Below are positions 13,836 to 17,665 of a stretch of DNA of 17,665 nt, piece after piece (the first letter of the stretch is position 1; each line of letters starts with the position of its first letter). The stretch is from Alphaproteobacteria bacterium UBA1303 (lineage in GTDB: Bacteria > Pseudomonadota > Alphaproteobacteria > Micropepsales > Micropepsaceae), in assembly GCA_002307315.1 (NCBI GenBank), contig DBTZ01000040.1, positions 61,767 to 79,431 on the forward strand. Direction: 5' to 3'. The notes under the pieces were generated by a model. It was not told where the DNA came from, did no database searches, and worked only from the letters and a program-made list of their open reading frames with translations. The translations under genes were made by a program, and so were the position numbers.

Positions 13836-15491
13836 ATGATTCACGAGTATCCTCTCGTCGCCGCCATCGTCGTCGGTCTGGGGCTCGCCTTCGCCTTCGG
13901 CACCGCCGCCAACCGCCTGAAGCTGTCGCCGTTGGTCGGCTATCTTTTGGCCGGGGTGGCGGTCGGCCCCTTCACCCCCGGTTTCATCGCCGACAGCCAT
14001 CTGACGATGCAACTCGCCGAAATCGGCGTAATCCTGCTGATGTTCGGCGTCGGCATGCATTTTTCGCTGAAAGATCTGTTGAGCGTGCGCGCCATTGCGG
14101 TGCCCGGCGCGTTGATTCAGGTGACGCTGGCCTGCGGCATCGGCGTGATGGCGGCGCATTTCCTCGGCTGGCCGCTGTCGTCTTCCATCGTCTTCGCCTT
14201 GGCGCTGTCGATCGCCTCGACCGTGGTGGTGATGCGCGCGCTGACCGAGCGCCGCCTGATCGACACCGAGCGCGGCCGCATCGCCGTCGGCTGGCTGGTG
14301 ATGCAGGATCTCATCACCGTGATCGCCTTGGTGCTGATCCCGCCGTTCATGACGCTGCTGAACGGCGGCGCATCGGGCGGCATCGGCCGTTTCGTCATGT
14401 CGCTGTGGGCGGTGGGCGGCAAGCTGGCCGCGTTCGGGGCGCTGATGTTCTTCGCCGGCCGCCGCATCGTGCCGTGGCTGTTGCATTACGTGGCGCACAC
14501 CGGCTCGCGCGAGCTGTTTCGTCTGGCGGTGCTGTCGGTGGCGCTCGGCGTCGCCTTCGTCGCCGCCGAACTGTTCGGGGTGTCGATTGCGCTCGGCGCC
14601 TTCCTCGCCGGCATGATCTTGAGCGAATCCACCTTGGCCCAGCGCGCCGCCGAGGAAACGCTGCCCTTGCGCGACGCCTTCGCGGTGCTGTTCTTCGTCT
14701 CGGTCGGCATGGTGTTCGATCCGCTGGTGATCGTACACGATCCCGTCGCCCTGATCGCGACCATTGCGGTGGTGCTGGCGAGCGCCGGCATATCCTTCGG
14801 TCTGGTGCGGCTGTTCGGCCAGCCCTGGCAGACCGCGCTGCTGATCGGCGCCGGCTTCGCCCAGATCGGCGAGTTCTCTTTCGTGCTGGCCGATTTCGGC
14901 GTCGGCCTGAAGATTCTGCCCGAGCGCGGCCGCGATTTGATCCTGGGCGCCTCGATCCTCACCATCTTCGCCAACCCGTTCCTGTTCTCGCTGGCCGAGA
15001 AACTCTGCAAACGCTTTGCTCCGCCCGTGCTGCCCGAGACCGCGCCGCCCGAGATCGAGCGCGAACTGGTTCCCACTCGACTGACCGGCCATGTCGCGAT
15101 CGTCGGGTACGGCCGGGTCGGCTCACTGGTCGCCGGCGGGCTGAAGGCGGCCGGCATTCCGGTGCTGGTAATCGAGAATGCGCCCGACGCGCTGGAGCAT
15201 TTGCGCACCGCCGGGATCGAATTCATCGACGGCAGCGGCACCGATGCGGCGGTGCTCAAGGCGGCGAATTTATCTCAGGCCCGTCATCTCTTCGTTGCCA
15301 TTCCAGACGCCTTCGAAGCGGCCGAGATCGTCAAACAGGCGCGGGCGGTCAATCCCCGGCTGCACATCGTGGCGCGTGCCCATTTCGACGATCAGATCGC
15401 CGATTTGACGGCGCACGGCGCTAACGCGGTGGTGATGGGCGAGCGCGAACTTGCCCGCGCCATGCTTTTGTATGCGGGAGTTCCGAGGTGA
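13836..15491 (+). CDS. ybaL: YbaL/Kef-type CPA2 monovalent cation:proton antiporter
   Basis: The 551-residue product is close to the length of E. coli YbaL. Residues ~1-390 form a Na/H exchanger-type membrane domain (MIHEYPLVAAIVVGLGLAFA start, RLKLSPLVGYLLAG, VILLMFGVGMHFSL, VMQDLITVIALVLIPP, SIALGAFLAGMILSES). A cytosolic TrkA-N (RCK) nucleotide-binding domain follows, with GYGRVG at 424-429 and an acidic residue at the end of the second strand (VLVIEN). It has no second TrkA-C domain. The family exports K+ (or Na+) in exchange for protons under nucleotide control. SD before ATG 13836 is poor, and the gene sits 15 bases after yebC; its stop overlaps the ruvC start, suggesting one transcript yebC-ybaL-ruvC-ruvA. 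Confidence 0.93.
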   Translation: MIHEYPLVAAIVVGLGLAFAFGTAANRLKLSPLVGYLLAGVAVGPFTPGFIADSHLTMQLAEIGVILLMFGVGMHFSLKDLLSVRAIAVPGALIQVTLACGIGVMAAHFLGWPLSSSIVFALALSIASTVVVMRALTERRLIDTERGRIAVGWLVMQDLITVIALVLIPPFMTLLNGGASGGIGRFVMSLWAVGGKLAAFGALMFFAGRRIVPWLLHYVAHTGSRELFRLAVLSVALGVAFVAAELFGVSIALGAFLAGMILSESTLAQRAAEETLPLRDAFAVLFFVSVGMVFDPLVIVHDPVALIATIAVVLASAGISFGLVRLFGQPWQTALLIGAGFAQIGEFSFVLADFGVGLKILPERGRDLILGASILTIFANPFLFSLAEKLCKRFAPPVLPETAPPEIERELVPTRLTGHVAIVGYGRVGSLVAGGLKAAGIPVLVIENAPDALEHLRTAGIEFIDGSGTDAAVLKAANLSQARHLFVAIPDAFEAAEIVKQARAVNPRLHIVARAHFDDQIADLTAHGANAVVMGERELARAMLLYAGVPR

Positions 15492-15994
15492 CGCACCTTC
15501 GCATCATGGGCCTCGATCCCGGCCTGGGGCACATGGGCTGGGGCGTCATCGACATGGCGGGCACCAAACTGACCCACGTTGCCAACGGCGTGCTGACATC
15601 GAAGCCGGCGGCGGGCTTAGGCCTGCGGCTGATGCATCTGCATGAAGAGCTGACCCGCATCATCCTCGATCTCAAACCCGATGCGATGGCGGTGGAGCAG
15701 GCCTTCGTGTACAAGGATCCCCATGCGGCCTTGATGCTCGGCCATGCCCGCGCGGTGGCGCTGCTTGCGGCGGCGCAAGGCGGGCTTGAGATTGCCGAAT
15801 ACTCGCCCAATCACATTAAGAAATCGGTGGTCGGCGTCGGTCATGCCGGCAAGGAGCAGGTGGCGGCGATGGTGAAGCGGCTGCTGCCGACCTGCCAGGT
15901 GACATCGCCCGATGCCGCCGATGCGCTGGCGGCGGCGATCGCCCATGCGGCCTTGGCCGGCACCGCTGCAAAAATCAAGGCGGCCTTAGCATGA
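15488..15994 (+). CDS. ruvC: Crossover junction endodeoxyribonuclease RuvC
   Basis: RuvC cuts Holliday junctions in recombination and repair. The 168-residue product has the four expected acidic catalytic residues: Asp10 in MGLDPG, Glu70 in VEQAF, and Asp142 and Asp145 in SPDAADALA, spaced as in the E. coli enzyme. The GTG start at 15488 overlaps the antiporter stop (GTGA), with GGAG at 15477-15480 as SD 7 nt upstream. The ruvA start overlaps its stop in turn. Confidence 0.97.
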   Translation: MTHLRIMGLDPGLGHMGWGVIDMAGTKLTHVANGVLTSKPAAGLGLRLMHLHEELTRIILDLKPDAMAVEQAFVYKDPHAALMLGHARAVALLAAAQGGLEIAEYSPNHIKKSVVGVGHAGKEQVAAMVKRLLPTCQVTSPDAADALAAAIAHAALAGTAAKIKAALA

Positions 15995-16590
15995 TCGGAA
16001 AACTCACCGGCACCGTCGATTACACGGGCGAAGATCACGCGCTGATCGACGTGAACGGCGTGGGCTATGTGGTGCACTGTCCGGCGTCCACTCTGTCGAA
16101 GCTGGTTCTCGGCGCGCACGTATCGCTGATGATCGAGATGCGGGTAAGCGAGGATGCCATCCGCCTTTACGGCTTCTTCAGCCTGGAAGAACGCGAATGG
16201 TTCCGCTTGCTGCAGAGCGTGCAAGGCGTCGGCGCCAAGGTGGCGCTGGCAATCCTGACCGTACTCAGCCCCCGCGATCTGACCCGCGCGCTGGCGCTCG
16301 GCGACAAGGCGATGATCGGCCGCGCGCAAGGGATCGGTCCCAAGCTCGCCCTTCGCATCGTCACCGAACTGAAGGGCAAGGCGCCGAAGATGATGCTGGG
16401 TGGGGCGGCGGAGACCCTTGCTGTTCCGGCGCCGCGCGGGGCGGAGGCCGATGCCGCCGCCGCCTTGATTAAGCTCGGCTACGGCGATAGTGCGGCGGCC
16501 GAAGCCGTCGCCCGTTCGAGCCAAAGCCTCGGCGAGGGCGCCGCCGCGGACGCTCTGATCCGCGACGCCCTGAAGAATATGGGGAGGTAG
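15991..16590 (+). CDS. ruvA: Holliday junction DNA helicase subunit RuvA
   Basis: RuvA binds four-way junctions as a tetramer and loads the RuvB motor. The 199-residue product has the N-terminal OB fold (MIGKLTGTVDYTGEDHALIDV, VNGVGYVVHCP), two helix-hairpin-helix motifs (VQGVGAKVALAIL, AQGIGPKLALRIVTELKGK) and the C-terminal RuvB-binding domain from about 150 (AAAALIKLGYGDSAAAEAV). The ATG overlaps the ruvC stop (ATGA). The usual partner ruvB does not follow; a minus-strand HAD gene ends 2 bases after the ruvA stop. Confidence 0.97.
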   Translation: MIGKLTGTVDYTGEDHALIDVNGVGYVVHCPASTLSKLVLGAHVSLMIEMRVSEDAIRLYGFFSLEEREWFRLLQSVQGVGAKVALAILTVLSPRDLTRALALGDKAMIGRAQGIGPKLALRIVTELKGKAPKMMLGGAAETLAVPAPRGAEADAAAALIKLGYGDSAAAEAVARSSQSLGEGAAADALIRDALKNMGR

Positions 16591-16592
16591 GT

Positions 16593-17165
16593 TCAGCGTA
16601 TGCCGAAGCGTTCCGCCAGATCGATTTTCACCTGCTCGGCCGAGCGGAACAGAATGCCGGGTATGCCGACCTCGGCCGCGCCTGCGATGTTGGCCGGATT
16701 GTCGTCGATGAAGACGCAATCCTCGGCGGCGACGCCCATTTTTTCCAGCATCATCCGGAAGAACGCCGGATTGGGCTTGGTTAGGTGGGCTTCGGCGGAA
16801 ATCAGGATGGTATCGAACAATCGTTCGAGATCGTTTTTGGCGAAGATCTGCCGCACGAACGGCACGATGGCATTGGTCAGCAGGCCGATCCGGCAGCGGG
16901 TGCGCAAATCGTCGATCAGCGTCACCATCTCCGGCCTGATCGTCGCGTGGCTCCAAAATTCGTCTTCGAGCGCCTTCGCCGGCGCACCGGCGATTTTGCC
17001 CAAGCGCTCGAACATCTCGGCTTGGGAAAGAACGCCGAGGTCGGTGTCCTCGACCACGGTGGCCTTGAAGCGCACGGCTTCCTCGTCGCTCATGTATTTG
17101 GGCAGCACGAAGGGCGCGATCTCGTTGCAGATCACCCCGAAAAAATCGAAAATCAAAACGGTCAT
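16593..17165 (-). CDS. HAD-superfamily (subfamily IA) hydrolase
   Basis: The 190-residue product has the HAD motifs: I with nucleophile Asp7 (LIFDFFGVI), II Thr97 (GLLTNA), III Lys130 (LTKPNPAFF) and IV Asp154-Asp155 (FIDDNPANI). In motif I the usual second Asp (DxD) is replaced by Phe9, as in the YihX/epoxide-hydrolase-N-like branch where this position is not Asp. The cap is small and helical, inserted after motif I. AAGGAT lies 6 nt before ATG 17165. Likely a small-metabolite phosphatase; substrate unknown. It is convergent with ruvA and divergent from the ymdB-like gene. Confidence 0.88.
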   Translation of the reverse strand: MTVLIFDFFGVICNEIAPFVLPKYMSDEEAVRFKATVVEDTDLGVLSQAEMFERLGKIAGAPAKALEDEFWSHATIRPEMVTLIDDLRTRCRIGLLTNAIVPFVRQIFAKNDLERLFDTILISAEAHLTKPNPAFFRMMLEKMGVAAEDCVFIDDNPANIAGAAEVGIPGILFRSAEQVKIDLAERFGIR

Positions 17166-17195
17166 ACGGACATCCTTTAGCCCCCGGCGGAACGG

Positions 17196-17261
17196 TTCAT
17201 ATCACACCGCTCGGCGTTAACCGACGCGGCAGCTTGTCATTTTCCGGTCGGGTGATATGAA
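17196..17261. promoter_or_regulatory. Divergent promoter region with long inverted repeat
   Basis: A perfect 10-base inverted repeat, TTCATATCAC (17196-17205) and GTGATATGAA (17252-17261), brackets 46 bases between the divergent genes. Each arm contains TATGAA pointing toward its gene. For the plus strand, TTGTCA (17234-17239) lies 16 bases before TATGAA (17256-17261), giving a start at about 17268, the A of the ATG. The minus-strand -35 is weak. Confidence 0.45.
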
Positions 17262-17267
17262 AAAGTC

Positions 17268-17665
17268 ATGAATATTCTTTTCATCGGCGACATTATCGGC
17301 CGGCCGGGCCGCGAGGCGGTGGCGGCGCATATGCCCGGTCTGATCGGACGGCTGAAACCCGATTTCGTCATTGCCAACGCCGAAAACGCCGCCGGAGGCT
17401 TCGGGCTGACCCGTGCCATTGCCGACGAGATGTTCGCCTGCGGTATCGACTGCCTCACCACCGGCAATCATTGGCAGGATCAGAGGGAAATTCTCACCTT
17501 CATCGACGGCGACGACCGCATCTTGCGCCCGGTTAATTATCCGGCCGGCACCCCGGGCAAGGGGGCCGGGCTCTATCAGGCCCGCGACGGGAAGCAAGTG
17601 CTGGTGCTGAACCTGATGGGGCGGGTGTTCATGGACCCGCTCGACGATCCCTTTGCCGCCGCCGA
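17268..17665 (+). CDS. ymdB: YmdB/TIGR00282 family metallophosphoesterase (cut by window end)
   Basis: The first ~132 residues of a calcineurin-like phosphodiesterase are visible, with no stop before the window ends. Metal-site residues fit the family: Asp8 (FIGDIIGRPGR), Glu39-Asn40 (ANAENAAGG) and Asn67-His68 (TTGNHWQD). Family members are about 260-275 residues long; B. subtilis YmdB hydrolyses 2',3'- and 3',5'-cyclic nucleotides and affects RNA decay and development. In many Alphaproteobacteria this gene lies just upstream of yebC; here it lies downstream of ruvCA. No SD precedes the ATG; see the promoter entry for a possible leaderless transcript. Confidence 0.92.
   Translation, partial: MNILFIGDIIGRPGREAVAAHMPGLIGRLKPDFVIANAENAAGGFGLTRAIADEMFACGIDCLTTGNHWQDQREILTFIDGDDRILRPVNYPAGTPGKGAGLYQARDGKQVLVLNLMGRVFMDPLDDPFAAA

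Overview
The window is GC-rich chromosomal DNA from an alphaproteobacterium, most likely a member of the Rhodospirillales. The evidence is gene order and protein family: the run rplU-rpmA-GNAT-obgE-proB-proA-nadD-rsfS-rlmH is the classic alphaproteobacterial arrangement, and the two PAS_5-type proteins belong to a family abundant in Rhodospirillaceae. Species cannot be fixed from sequence reading alone.

Left part (1-7035), conserved core on the plus strand. It holds the 3' end of ettA (ABC-F translation factor), a terminator and promoter, then rplU and rpmA (ribosomal proteins L21 and L27). A strong nested terminator structure follows, then a tightly packed series: GNAT acetyltransferase, obgE (ribosome-assembly GTPase), proB and proA (first two steps of proline synthesis), nadD (NAD synthesis), rsfS (ribosome silencing factor with a long Lys/Ala/Pro extension) and rlmH (23S rRNA methyltransferase). 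Start and stop codons overlap at obgE/proB, proA/nadD, nadD/rsfS and rsfS/rlmH. The theme is ribosome biogenesis and silencing plus proline and NAD synthesis.

Middle part (7036-13073), accessory block of mixed orientation. It has a minus-strand pair (membrane protein plus small XRE-type regulator) and, divergent from it, a secreted two-domain protein with a GH105-like unsaturated-glycuronyl hydrolase domain and a DUF4861-like domain. An AT-rich spacer, a six-helix membrane protein, two tandem paralogous PAS_5-like proteins on the minus strand and a small tail-anchored-looking membrane protein follow. Nothing here forms an obvious pathway. The GH105-DUF4861 protein has no polysaccharide lyase or sugar transporter beside it.

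Right part (13074-17665), core genes in an altered order: yebC, a YbaL/Kef-type cation:proton antiporter, ruvC and ruvA (no ruvB next to it), a minus-strand HAD hydrolase, and the 5' part of a YmdB/TIGR00282 phosphodiesterase gene cut by the window end. The antiporter is overlapped by ruvC and may be translationally coupled to Holliday-junction resolution genes.

I found no rRNA, tRNA, CRISPR array, insertion sequence or integrase. I see no clear new defence or mobile system. The best leads are the lone secreted GH105-DUF4861 fusion, the regulator/membrane-protein pair with its operator-like dyad, the Lys-rich RsfS extension with a possible CTG start, and the promoter dyad between the HAD gene and ymdB.
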